Positions 1 through 10,238 of a stretch of DNA of 64,000 nucleotides are shown here, in pieces (within the stretch, counting starts at the first letter, position 1; each line of letters starts with the position of its first letter). The stretch covers positions 80,584,895-80,648,894 of the forward strand of contig OY294044.1 in the NCBI GenBank assembly GCA_958510825.1. The letters run 5' to 3'. The notes beneath the pieces are model-generated. The model made no database searches. It saw only the letters and a list, made by a program, of their open reading frames with translations, and had not been told where the DNA came from. Source of the DNA: Brachypterus glaber. Lineage: Eukaryota; Arthropoda; Insecta; Coleoptera; Kateretidae. Made by a program: the position numbers and the translations under genes.

Positions 1-813
1 TGATTTCTGATTTTAAAAAATTTAAAATCATCAGCGAATATGAGTCCCTCACTAAAGACAAGCTCACTGATCATATCGTTAATAAATATGAGGAATAAAA
101 GAGGAGCGCAATGTGACCCTTGTGGCACACCTGAACAGATATCTATAAAAAAAAGAAAACACACCCAACACATGAACACAATGTTTTCGACTAGACAAAA
201 AGCTTTCAAACCATTTAAGCAGTTTATCGTCCAAACCAAATATGTTTAACCAACAATAAACTAATATCCACCGTTTCAAATACTTTAGAGGATTCTGTGT
301 AGATGGAATCTAACTGCCAGTCCTTCTCTAAAGCGTAGAGAATTGTTTTTCCCTATAAATAGCTAGGTTGGTTGTGGTGGATCGAACTGACAATAAACCG
401 TGTTGCTGATTAGACAACTTTGATTTACATTGCCATGCCAACTGGTCACAAACCAAACTATCAAATAGCTTAGGTATAGAGGATTGTATGGATACCCACC
501 TATAGTTCTTAATATCATTACGTCCGCCGCTTTTAAAAATAGGTACAATAAAACTATTTTTCCATAGATCTGGAAAAATACCGGTGTCAAATGACTTATT
601 AAAATGAATACTCAGGGGTAATGATATTGTGCATATACATTCCTTAAGAAGAGCATTGGGAATACCGTCAGGGCCAGATGTGTACTTATTGGGAATTCTT
701 TCAATTTTATTAAATATATCTACAACAGTTATCGGCCTTATGAAAATATTGGATGAAGAACAACCAGCATTGTCCACATTAACTGCATTATGCTGTTGGT
801 AGACAGACGAGAA
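1..813 (-). mobile_element. RT-A non-LTR retrotransposon fragment (fingers to palm)
   Basis: Read on the minus strand, 777 to 328 is an open 149-codon piece of a non-LTR reverse transcriptase with the N-terminal RT signature SGPDGIPNALLK, then TGIFPDLWK and the KNYR-type region. Below 328 the frame is broken, but further RT text follows (WFESFLSSRKHCV, then the region before the FADD catalytic box). This is the only RT-A copy that keeps about 360 bp (roughly 320-685) missing from every other copy in the window. No endonuclease or ORF1 is present. It is a dead fragment of a Jockey/CR1-like element; the clade is inferred from motif style only. Confidence 0.8.
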
Positions 814-1205
814 ACGTCATCGCTGGATGTGATGACGTCATCGCCGGATAAGATGACGTCATCGCCGGATGTGATGACGTCATCGCCGGATGTATGACGT
901 CATCGCCAGATCTGATGACGTCATCTCCGGATGTGATGACGTCATCGCCGGATGTGATGACGTCATCGCCAGATCTGATGACGTCATCGCCGGATGTGAT
1001 GACGTCATCGCCGGATGTGATGTCGTCATCGCCGGATGTGATGACGTCATCGCCGGATGTGATGACGTCATCGCCGGATGTGATGATGTCATCGCTGGAT
1101 GTGATGACGTCATCGCCCGATCTGATGATGTCATCTCCAGATCTGATTACGTCATCGCCAGATCTGATGACGTCATCGCCAGATCTGATGACGTCATCAC
1201 CTGAT
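814..1205. repeat. 21-bp CRE minisatellite, block 1
   Basis: Tandem 21-bp units made of the perfect 12-bp palindrome GATGACGTCATC followed by GCCGGATGT or GCCAGATCT. About 18 units lie between two RT-A fragments. The left boundary runs out of RT-A text ending GACGAGAAACGTCATCG, a junction that recurs at many blocks in this window. The long ORFs here on both strands are a by-product of the 7-codon period and are not genes. Confidence 0.97.
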
Positions 1206-2036
1206 TTATTTTTTATTTATTTATTAACGGATATCCTTTTTTACAAACATTTAAGTACAATAGAATAAAACATGTTATATGGTAACTAGAATATTTAACT
1301 GGACACTTATAATTAATATAATAATTTTTAACGTATAATTAATATAATACTCTTTTAATGTTATTTTTAAATTTATTTAAACTTAAATAAAAAATATCAC
1401 AGTCATTGATTGTGTTTATTAAATTGGTCATTCTACATAAAGGAGAGTGCATTCCATAGTTTGTTCGGTGAAATGGAATAAAAAATAAATTATTAAACCT
1501 TAAGTTTGCTAATGGAACACAGATAGAAAATTGTGAAAGAATTGGTGGACATTTTATTATGAAGTGAAAAACTTTGTAAATAAACATAATATCGTAGTAT
1601 GAACGACGTTTCTCCAATAAAGGTAAAGTAAAATAAGTTAACAACTCGTTAATGTTGCTATTTGCATAGTCAATGTTATTTTTGATACACAGTAATCTAA
1701 TAATTTTTTTTTGTATATTTTCTAAACGTAATATATGGGTTGTATAACTTGGCGACCAAATCAATGACCCGTATTCTAGGCCTGACCGAACAAAACTAGT
1801 GTATAAAACAATTAGACATCGTGTATCAGTAAACGTAGTAGTATATCGTTTAATAAACCCTAAATTTTTATTTGCCTTAGTAACTATCTTGTCAATATGA
1901 TCAGTAAAATTTAATTTGGTATCAAGGTGAACACCTAAATCTTTAAAAACTTCAACTCTATCGATTGGGACATTATCTATACAATATACACCGTAAGTGG
2001 GCATTAATTTCCTAGTGAAGGTCATTGATTTACATT
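1206..2036 (-). mobile_element. Non-LTR reverse transcriptase C-terminal fragment
   Basis: The minus-strand ORF 2070-1339 encodes the thumb and C-terminus of a non-LTR reverse transcriptase: FKDLGVHLDTKLNFTDHI, then RSGLEYGSLIWSP and IQKKIIRLLCIK, ending at a natural-looking stop followed by AT-rich sequence to 1206. The first residues of the ORF (MTSSHPAMTSSE) are satellite read through. The DLGVHLD segment is homologous to, but different from, the ELGVIFNKNL segment in neighbouring RT-A pieces. This is therefore either a diverged RT-A copy or a related family, joined to the mosaic through the satellite. Confidence 0.8.
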
Positions 2037-2185
2037 CTGATGACGTCATCGCCGGATGTGATGACGTCATCGCCAGATCTGATGAATCATGGCCAGATGT
2101 GTTGACGTCATCGCTGGATGTGATGACGTCATCGCCAGATCTGATGACGTCATCGCCGGATGTGATGACGTCATCGCCGGATGTG
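2037..2185. repeat. 21-bp CRE minisatellite, block 2
   Basis: About seven units, one of them degenerate (GATGAATCATGG near 2080). The block sits directly between the C-terminal RT fragment and an RT-A palm fragment. Its right edge passes into TTTTGGCTATAATATTAATAGTC, a junction also seen at 19461, 24647 and 27906. Confidence 0.95.
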
Positions 2186-2710
2186 CTTTTTTGGCTATAA
2201 TATTAATAGTCAATAACATATAAGTTTTTATTAAATATGACACCCAGTTCTTTTATGGATGAACTATATTTTAAAGTTACTTTATTGATTTGGTAATTAG
2301 ATTTTAATTTTTCCCGACCCCTAAAAAAACTAATATAACAACACTTAGTTTTAAGCCTAAGATTGTTTTTAGTACACCAATTGAATATTTTATTTAGGTC
2401 TCGTTGTAAATCGGCTCTATCCTCATCAGATTTGATGATTTTAAAAAATTTAAAATCATCAGCGAATATGAGTCCCTCGCTAGAGCCAATCTGATTGATC
2501 ATTCGTTAATAAATATGAGGAATAAAAGAGGAGCGCAATGTGACCCTAGTGGCACACCTGAACAGACATCTATAAAAAAAAAAGAAAACACACCCAACAC
2601 ATGAACACAATGTTTTCGACTAGACAAGAAGCTTTCAAACCATTTAAGCAGTTTAACGTCAAAAACAAATATTGCAAGTTTAACCAACAATAAACTAATT
2701 TTCAACCTTG
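2186..2710 (-). mobile_element. RT-A palm fragment, left part
   Basis: Minus strand: the piece around the YxDD box (LIFADDFKFF, then KIIKSDEDRADL and TKNNLRLKTKCC), the ELGVIFNKNL region, and the upstream WFESFLSSRKHCV / APLLFLIFIN segment with frame breaks. It is interrupted at 2710 by the foldback element and resumes at 6586. The last four bases, CTTG at 2707-2710, are the left copy of that element's target duplication. Confidence 0.8.
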
Positions 2711-2755
2711 CACAGGTGTCTTGAATCAAAATAAAGATTTTTTTTTCTGGCGCCA

Positions 2756-4714
2756 AAAACTCTCTTCACAGATTGAAAGAGGGTTGTCTGAAGAATAAAA
2801 CCTGTTAATATTAAAATCCTCCCCCGAGCCCCTTTCGAGAAAATGGGAATTAAAAAGGCTTAAATGGGCCTAAATTTAGTTTTCTAGGGATTTCATAAAA
2901 ATGGCTAACTCGCCGAAAAAAACTGTTCTGTTTTAAAACATAGACAAAAAAATTATCTACAAACCACTTTTTTAATGAACTCGCTAGCTCAAACCCTTAC
3001 CGTTTTATAGCTCAAACAAAGTTGCATATTAAGATAGCTTATTGTCAATCATTTTTTAAGCATGCATATTTTGGGTTTTTGTAAAAAAACTCAAAAATCA
3101 CAATTCCAACAACAAAAATAGTTATTACATAAAAGATTCTTAGTTAAATTCAACACAAACCAAATTTTGTTTATCTTAATAGCTTTAATAGATCAAGAGA
3201 TATATAGCTTCAAATGTTATCGTTTTAAATTTCATGTTACAATTTTTTCCTTCATATGCAATAAATTGGTTTTTTGTAAATATCTTAAAATCGAGTAGGT
3301 AAAAGAAAAAAAATCATATGAGTGAAAAAATAGCTAAGAAAATTATCTAAAAAACGCTGTTTTACTTATTTACTTAGCTCTTTTGGTTTGCAAACTATAG
3401 CTCGTGAAAATAAGAAAATATTGTAATAATTTTGTATATATATATTATATATATAATTTTTTATAATATTAATATGTAGCAAAATGTTAATTCTTAACGT
3501 TGTTTGTAATAAAAATATTATAAAAAACTCCTAATTGGGCCATGTTATGCAAAAAGGAACCAACCCACAATATTTAAATATTGTAGGTAGGAATGTAGTA
3601 TCGACATTTCTAGATCAGTATACGACATTATCTCTTTTTTTTTAATATGTTGGCTACTTTTTGCATAAAAGGGCCCAATTGTACTATATATAGTATTGTG
3701 GGTTGGTTGCTTTTTGCATAACATGGCCCAATTAAAAAACTCTCTTCACAGATTGAAAGAGGGTTGTCTGAAGAATAAAACCTGTTAATATTAAAATCCT
3801 CCCCCGAGCCCCTTTCGAGAAAATGGGAATTAAAAAGGCTTAAATGGGCCTAAATTTAGTTTTCTAGGGATTTCATAAAAATGGCTAACTCGCCGAAAAA
3901 AACTGTTCTGTTTTAAAACATAGACAAAAAAATTATCTACAAACCACTTTTTTAATGAACTCGCTAGCTCAAACCCTTACCGTTTTATAGCTCAAACAAA
4001 GTTGCATATTAAGATAGCTTATTGTCAATCATTTTTTAAGCATGCATATTTTGGGTTTTTGTAAAAAAACTCAAAAATCACAATTCCAACAACAAAAATA
4101 GTTATTACATAAAAGATTCTTAGTTAAATTCAACACAAACCAAATTTTGTTTATCTTAATAGCTTTAATAGATCAAGAGATATATAGCTTCAAATGTTAT
4201 CGTTTTAAATTTCATGTTACAATTTTTTCCTTCATATGCAATAAATTGGTTTTTTGTAAATATCTTAAAATCGAGTAGGTAAAAGAAAAAAAATCATATG
4301 AGTGAAAAAATAGCTAAGAAAATTATCTAAAAAACGCTGTTTTACTTATTTACTTAGCTCTTTTGGTTTGCAAACTATAGCTCGTGAAAATAAGAAAATA
4401 TTGTAATAATTTTGTATATATATATTATATATATAATTTTTTATAATATTAATATGTAGCAAAATGTTAATTCTTAACGTTGTTTGTAATAAAAATATTA
4501 TAAAAAACTCCTAATTGGGCCATGTTATGCAAAAAGGAACCAACCCACAATATTTAAATATTGTAGGTAGGAATGTAGTATCGACATTTCTAGATCAGTA
4601 TACGACATTATCTCTTTTTTTTAATATGTTGGCTACTTTTTGCATAAAAGGGCCCAATTGTACTATATATAGTATTGTGGGTTGGTTGCTTTTTGCATAA
4701 CATGGCCCAATTAG
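2756..4714. repeat. 980-bp tandem duplication inside the foldback element
   Basis: The left arm plus the centre of the foldback occurs twice head to tail with a 980-bp period (for example AACTCTCTTCACAG at 2757 and 3737), almost base for base. Each copy ends in a palindromic centre beginning AATTGGGCCATGTTATGC and closing with its complement (about 3533-3733 and 4513-4713). After the second copy the right arm runs in inverted orientation. The near-identity of the copies suggests a recent duplication or an assembly artefact. Confidence 0.85.
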
Positions 4715-4796
4715 GAGTTTTTTATAATATTTTTATTACAAACAACGTTAAGAATTAACATTTTGCTACATATTAATATTATAAAAAATTATATAT

Positions 4797-5842
4797 CGTC
4801 GGCTTACAAGTAAAAGGCACTAAGTCACTTTTTTGCAAAAATGAGATTTTAATAGCACTCTAGTTAATTTTTGATGATCTATGTATAGGTAAACCGAACT
4901 AACTTCTAGTTGGACTGCCAAGGGAGTTATCCACTATACAAATCGCACCAATTTGATTTTGATTAAAATTTTATCTGGCAATTGGCACTAAGTCACTTAG
5001 TGCACTTAGTGCGTTTTACTTGTAGATTATTTCAAATGTTTCTGCACTAAGCGACTTCCTAAATAGTTAATTTATAAAAATATGATTGCTTGAATCATTT
5101 ATATGATACAATATCGCTTTATTAATTGTACTGACAAACGCATTCAAATTTAAACTCATAGATTATTATAATTTTGCTCTTAAATCCTTGGTTACTACAT
5201 AAATAACAAGAATATAAGAAAAAAACTAAGGTTCGCGGCAAAATCGGAAAACAGCCCTTAGAATTGCAACGTGAAGTGTTTTATCATTAAAAATGATTCA
5301 TTATAATTATTGACTTTAGGAAATGCTTCTTTGCCGGCACAGCCGATGGCCTCTGAAAACTGTCTTAGTTCTGGTATAGTAAGCAGTTTCATATAATTAA
5401 TACTAATTAATTTTATTAATTTTGAAAACGTTCTTTAAACATTTAAAAATCTAGTTTTTGAAAATGTATGTAAACATTATGTTTTCTACTTTATAGTTAT
5501 ACTTTACGTTTAATTAATAGAAGGGTTTTAATTTTAAATAGTTGTTTTTTATATTATTTTATTGACTTAGTGCTCTTTACTTGTAAACCGACGTCATGGG
5601 CCTACAGTAAAAGGCACTAAGTCCATGTCTTTTTTCAAATTTAATTGAATTAAACTACTTCAATTTTTCTTTATTTAACTGCAAATGGGACATCATTATG
5701 TCCAAACATGTCATTGCAATTTGTGGTAGTTTTTTTCCGAAAACAATTATTACAAAAATTAAAAAACAACAATGAAAGTTAAATTTGTCAATATCTCAAA
5801 ACCATGTTTTTGGACTTAGTGCTGTTTACTTGTGAGCCGACG
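4797..5842. mobile_element. Nested TIR element (CGTCGGC type), copy 1
   Basis: Terminal inverted repeats begin CGTCGGCTTACAAGTAAA at the left and end with the matching GAGCCGACG at the right. The flanks are ATAT on both sides, inside the AT-rich right arm of the foldback. The interior repeats the phrase CACTAAGT and its complement many times and has no coding capacity. A second, larger and inverted copy lies at 50113-54222. The superfamily is not recognised. Confidence 0.75.
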
Positions 5843-6585
5843 ATATATATATATATACAAAATTATTACAATATTTTATTACTTTCACGAGCTATAGTTT
5901 GCAAACCAAAAGAGATAAGTAAACAAATAAAACAGCGTTTTTTAGATAATTTTCTAAGCTATTTTTTCACTCATATGATTTTTTTTCTTTTACCTACTCG
6001 ATTTTAAGATATTTACAAAAAACCAATTTATTGCATATGAAGGAAAAAATTGTAACATGAAATTTAAAACAATAACATTTGAAGCTATCTATCTCTTGAT
6101 CTATTAAAGCTATTAAGATAAACAAAATGTTGGTTTGTGTTGAATTTAACTAAGAATCTTTTATGTAATAACTATTTTTGTTGTTGGAATTGTGGTTTTT
6201 GAGTTTTTTTACAAAAACCCAAAATATGCATGCTTAAAAAATGATTGACAATAAGCTATCTTAATATGCAACTTTGTTTGAGCTATAAAACGGTAAGGGT
6301 TTGAGCTAGCGAGTTCATTAAAAAATTGATTTGTAGATAATTTTTTTGTCTATCTTTTATAACAGAACAGTTTTTTTCGTCGAGTTAGCCATTTTTATGA
6401 AATCCCTAGAAAACTAAATTTAGGCCCATTTAAGCCTTTTTAATCCGCATTTTCTCGAAAAGAACTCGGGGGAGGATTTTAATATTAACAGGTTTTATTC
6501 TTCAGACAACCCTCTTTCAATCTGTGAAGAGAGTTTTTGGCGCCAGAAAAAAAAACTTTATTTTGATTTAAGACACCTGTGCTTG

Positions 6586-6754
6586 TCAAATGCTTTAGAG
6601 GAGTCTGTGTAGATGGAATCTAACTGCCAGCCCTTATTCTTTCAATTTTATTAAATATATCTACAACAGTTATCGACCTTATGAAAATATTGGATGAAGA
6701 ACAACCAGCATTGTTCACATTAACTGCATTATGCTGTTGGTAGACAGACGAGAA
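6586..6754 (-). mobile_element. RT-A fragment resuming after the foldback insertion
   Basis: Continues RT-A exactly where 2710 left off (CTTGTCAAATGCTTTAGAGG). It carries the deletion junction shared by most copies (CTGCCAGCCC to TTATTCTTTC), then the short N-terminal RT piece up to the satellite junction GACGAGAAATGTCATCG. Confidence 0.8.
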
Positions 6755-7788
6755 ATGTCATCGCCGGATGTGATGACGTCATCGCCGGATGTGATGACGT
6801 CATCGCCGGATGTGATGACGTCATCGCCGGATGTGATGACGTCATCGCCAGATCTGATGACGTCATCGCCAGATGTGATGACGTCACCGCCGGATGTGAT
6901 GACGTCATCGCCGGATCTGATGACGTCTTCGCCAGATCTGATGACGTCATCACCTGATGTGATGACGTCATCGCCAGATCTGATGACGTCATCGCCAGAT
7001 CTGATGACGTCATTGCCAGATCTGATGACGTCATCGCCAGATCTGATGACGTCACCACCTGATGTGATGACGTCATCGCCAGATCTGATGACGTCATCGA
7101 AAGATGTGATGACGTCACCGCCGGATGTGATGACGTCATCGCCGGATGTAATGACGTCATCGCCAGATCTGATGACGTCATCACCGAATATGATGACGTC
7201 ATCGCCAGATGGGATGACGTCATCGCCGGATGTCATGACGTCATCGTCGGATGTATGACGTCATCGCCAGATCTGATGACGTCACCACCTGATGTGATGA
7301 CGTCATCGCCAGATGTGATGACGTCATCGCTGGATGTGATGACGTCATCGCTAGATCTGATGACGTCATCGCCAGATCTGATGACGTCATCGCCAGATCT
7401 GATGACGTCATCGCCAGATATGATGACGTCATCGCCAGATGTGATGACATCATTGCCAGATCTGATGACGTCATCGCCAGATCTGATGACGTCATCGCCA
7501 GATCTGATGACGTCATCGCCAGATCTGATGACGTCATCGCCAGATCTGATGACGTCATCGCCAGATCTGATGACGTCATCGCCAGATCTGATGACGTCAT
7601 CGCCAGATCTGATGACGTCATCACCTGATGTGATGATGTTGACGTCATCGCCGGATGTGATGACGTCATCGCCGGATGTGATGACGTCATCGCCAGATGT
7701 GATGACGTCATCACTGGATGTGATGACGTCATCACCAGATCTGATGACGTCATCGCCGGATGTGATGACGTCATCGCCAGATCTGATG
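6755..7788. repeat. 21-bp CRE minisatellite, block 3
   Basis: About 49 units. GCCGGATGT-type units dominate at the left, and a long homogeneous run of GCCAGATCT units lies at about 7450-7620. One odd-length unit containing GATGATGTTGACGTC occurs near 7630 and recurs in block 10 near 23575, which marks the two arrays as copies. The right edge joins RT-A at its SDED codons (CTGATGCTTTAAAA). Confidence 0.97.
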
Positions 7789-8213
7789 CTTTAAAAAAAA
7801 TTAAAATCATCAGCGAATATGAGTCCCTCGCTAGAGCCAATCTGATTGATCATATCGTTAATAAATATGAGGAATAAAAGAGGAGCGCAATGTGACCTTT
7901 GTGGCACACCTAAACAGACATCTATAAAAAAAAAGAAAACACACCCAACACATGAACACGAATGTTTTCGACTAGACAAAAAGCTTTCAAACCATTTAAG
8001 CAGTTTAACGTCAAAACCAAATATGGCAAGTTTAACCAACAATAAACTAATTTTCAACCTTGTCAAATGCTTTAGAATCTAACTGCCAGCCCTTATTCTT
8101 TCAATTTTATTAAATATATCTACAACAGTTATCGGCCTTATGAAAATATTGGATGAAGAACAACCAGCATTGTCCACATTAACTGCATTATGCTGTTGGT
8201 AGACAGACGAGAA
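7789..8213 (-). mobile_element. RT-A fragment
   Basis: Minus-strand palm text from the FADD box back through APLLFLIFIND and WFESFLSSRKH, then the short N-terminal piece. It carries an extra deletion (AAATGCTTTAGAATCTAAC) that removes the GGAGTCTGTGTAGATGG stretch and is shared with the copies at 8341 and 24049. Confidence 0.78.
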
Positions 8214-8265
8214 ACGTCATCGCTGGATGTGATGACGTCATCGCCGGATGTGATGACGTCATCTC
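8214..8265. repeat. 21-bp CRE minisatellite, block 4 (about 2.5 units)
   Basis: A very short block: CGTCATCGCTGGATGT, one full unit, then ATCTCC running straight into RT-A text AAACCATTTAAGCAG. This truncated array shows that a junction can form after only two units. Confidence 0.9.
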
Positions 8266-8492
8266 CAAACCATTTAAGCAGTTTAACGTCAAAACCAAAT
8301 ATGGCAAGTTTAACCAACAATAAACTAATTTTCAACCTTGTCAAATGCTTTAGAATCTAACTGCCAGCCCTTATTCTTTCAATTTTATTAAATATATCTA
8401 CAACAGTTATCGGCCTTATGAAAATATTGGATGAAGAACAACCAGCATTGTCCACATTAACTGCATTATGCTGTTGGTAGACAGACGAGAAA
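8266..8492 (-). mobile_element. RT-A fragment
   Basis: A repeat of the preceding RT-A piece from AAACCATTTAAGCAG to the GACGAGAAATGTCATCG satellite junction. It includes the same AGAATCTAAC deletion as 8087, so 8040-8213 and 8313-8492 are a local duplication. Confidence 0.78.
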
Positions 8493-8724
8493 TGTCATCG
8501 CCGGATGTGATGACGTCATCGCCGGATGTGATGACGTCATCGCCGGATGTGATGACGTCATCGCCGGATGTGATGACGTCATCGCCAGATGTGATGACGT
8601 CATCGCTGGATGTGATGACGTCATCGCCAGATCTGATGACGTCATCGCCGGATGTGATGACGTAATCGCCAGATCTGATGACGTCATCGCTAGATGTGAT
8701 GACGTCATCGCTGGATGTGATGAT
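8493..8724. repeat. 21-bp CRE minisatellite, block 5
   Basis: About 11 units, mostly GCCGGATGT type. The right edge is GATGTGATGATTTAAAAAAC, joined to RT-A at the SDED position. Confidence 0.95.
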
Positions 8725-9164
8725 TTAAAAAACTTTAAAATCATCAGCGAATATGGGTCCCTCGTTAGAGCCAATCTGATTGATCATATCGTTAATAAAT
8801 ATGAGGAATAAAAGAGGAGCGCAATGTGACCTTTGTGGCACACCTAAACAGACATCTATAAAAAAAAGAAAACACACCCAACACATGAACACGAATGTTT
8901 TCGACTAGAAAAAAAGCTTTCAAACCATTTAAGCAGTTTAACGTCAAAACCAAATATGGCAAGTTTAACCAACAATAAACTAATTTTCAACCTTGTCAAA
9001 TGCTTTAGAGGTGTCTGTGTAGATGGAATCTAACTGCCAGCCCTTATTCTTTCAATTTTATTAAATATATCTACAACAGTTATCGGCCTTATGAAAATAT
9101 TGGATGAAGAACAACCAGCATTGTCCACATTAACTGCATTATGCTGTTGGTAGACAGACGAGAA
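8725..9164 (-). mobile_element. RT-A fragment; left end of a segmental duplication
   Basis: RT-A palm and N-terminal pieces as in the other copies, without the AGAATCTAAC deletion (it keeps GGTGTCTGTGTAGATGG). From 8804 onward this block is repeated at 20503. Confidence 0.78.
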
Positions 9165-9252
9165 ACGTCATCGCCGGATGTGATGACGTCATCGCCGGAT
9201 GTGATGACGTCATCGACGGATGTGATGACGTCATCGCCGGATGTGATGACGT
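9165..9252. repeat. 21-bp CRE minisatellite, block 6
   Basis: Four units including the diagnostic variant GTCATCGACGGATGTG. The same four units occur at 20874-20952, confirming segmental duplication. It ends GACGTATCTGGCTATAATATT. Confidence 0.95.
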
Positions 9253-9274
9253 ATCTGGCTATAATATTAAAATA

Positions 9275-9742
9275 GTCAGGACAGAAATTTTTAATTTTAA
9301 ACAAAATTATAAAAATATTAATTTATTATTCCATCAATCTATTTTCCAATCATCGTACAGAGTGATATTGGTAGACTGAGAGTTTTGGGCTGCTGGCCCT
9401 CTTCAGTACCAAGAGTCAACTCTGCACGCTGATTAAGAAAACGTTTTTAGCCTTTACTCGCGAAAGGAATATAGCCATTAGATTGATGTAGACTTGTGCG
9501 CCATCTATTTCTAGATGTAGACAACTACTCATACCTCTCCTTATCTGGAGACTTTTTTAGTAAGGACAGAAATTTTTAATTTTAAACAAAATTATAAAAA
9601 TATTAATTTATTATTCCATCAATCTATTTTCCAATCATCGTACAGAGTGATATTGGTACTGAAGAGGGCCAGCAGCCCGAAACTGTCAGTCTACCAATAT
9701 CACTCTGTACAATGATTGGAAAATAGATTGATGGAATAATAT
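9275..9742. mobile_element. Small foldback element in RT-A, copy 1
   Basis: The segment GGACAGAAATTTTTAATTTT to GAGTGATATTGGTA occurs twice in direct orientation (about 9279-9372 and 9563-9657). The right part then returns in inverted orientation (ACCAATATCACTCTGTAC to GATTGATGGAATAAT). About 190 unique bases lie in the middle. It sits within the RT-A sequence CTATAATATTAATAGTC, parts of which flank both sides. No ORF is present. Against copy 2 it lacks about 80 bp after TCTGGAGACTTT. Confidence 0.7.
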
Positions 9743-9825
9743 ATTAATAGTCAATAAAATATAAGTTTTTATTAAATATGACACCCAGTTCTTTTATGGA
9801 TGAACTATCTTTTCAAGTTACTTTA
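9743..9825 (-). mobile_element. RT-A fragment split by the LTR element (left part)
   Basis: RT-A thumb-proximal text (ATTAATAGTCAATAAAAT to TTTTCAAGTTACTTTA). The final TTTA (9822-9825) is repeated after the LTR element at 17847-17850; the undisturbed sequence is visible at about 21588. Confidence 0.8.
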
Positions 9826-10055
9826 AGTTACATAACCGGAGTCATGCTACTCAGCAACTTATTGTTTATATAATAAAATGTATATTGTTTTGTCAGCATA
9901 GTTTACCTATGTAGCTTTTTACTTTCTTTCAATCAATCTGTAATTATATTGTAAACTATTAACATTATTTAATAAATTTGTAATTCAATAAAATACTTCA
10001 AAAAACTTTAAAATAACTTTTTAAAAACTTCTTACGGCAAGGTTGCAACGTAATT
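9826..10055 (+). repeat. 5' LTR
   Basis: 230 bp from AGTTACATAACCGG to GCAACGTAATT. It contains TATATAATAAAA and AATAAA-type signals. It matches 17617-17846 except for one base (CATAACC against CATGACC). It should carry the promoter and polyadenylation signals. Confidence 0.95.
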
Positions 10056-10069
10056 GGCGCAGTCGGCAG
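10055..10069 (+). other. Primer binding site, tRNA-Ser type
   Basis: TGGCGCAGTCGGCAG starts on the last base of the LTR. TGGCGCAGTCG is complementary to a 3' end CGACTGCGCCA, as expected for insect tRNA-Ser, the primer type reported for 17.6/297-like elements. Confidence 0.8.
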
Positions 10070-10196
10070 TTTTCACCAATCAATTTAGCATAAAATTGAT
10101 TCGTTTCGACGATTTGTTGGTGATAGAACCTGGTAGTTTCCAAACAAGAGAAATTACAAAAAAAAAGTTTTCTTCGAGTGTGAGTGCACATCACAG

Positions 10197-10232
10197 ATGA
10201 AGGACATCATAGCAGCGACCATTTGCCTGTAA
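10197..10232 (+). CDS. 11-codon leader uORF, putative first coding exon of env
   Basis: An ATG at 10197 opens a hydrophobic, Ile/Ala-rich 11-codon reading frame whose TAA lies inside the splice donor GTAAGT (donor GT at 10229-10230). In unspliced RNA it is a short uORF before gag (ATG 10239). If the donor is joined to the acceptor ending at 15938, the 32 coding bases stay in frame with env and supply the hydrophobic N-terminus that the env ORF lacks. The frame arithmetic is seen in the sequence; use of the splice is inferred from known errantivirus env splicing. Confidence 0.65.
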   Translation: MKDIIAATICL

Positions 10233-10234
10233 GT
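10229..10234 (+). promoter_or_regulatory. Putative env splice donor GTAAGT
   Basis: A perfect metazoan 5' splice-site consensus 10 bp upstream of the gag start, following the leader ATG by 32 nt. Confidence 0.6.
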
Positions 10235-10238
10235 ACCT

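Larger units (their letters stand above)
2711..6581. mobile_element. Non-autonomous foldback DNA element with CTTG target duplication
   Basis: The ends are inverted repeats: CACAGGTGTCTTGAATC at the left and its near-complement ending GACACCTGTG at the right. CTTG flanks both sides (2707-2710 and 6582-6585), and uninterrupted RT-A copies at about 8057 show the single CTTG empty site. The inverted arms extend inward for hundreds of bases (GGCGCC, then AACTCTCTTCACAG and so on), so the element folds back on itself. No transposase ORF is visible. CAC ends with a 4-bp duplication would fit Chapaev-type (CMC) elements, but that is inference only. Confidence 0.8.

Noticed and set aside
890..1268. 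ORFs MTSSPDL..., DDVIARS... and similar across all satellite blocks as protein-coding genes
   Set aside because: The frames are open only because the 21-bp unit is seven codons without stops. They are open on several frames of both strands at once and begin and end in unrelated retrotransposon text.
4515..4700. Small ORF of 61 codons in the foldback centre
   Set aside because: Lies in palindromic non-coding repeat DNA, and its duplicated copy about 980 bp upstream has an extra T that changes the frame.
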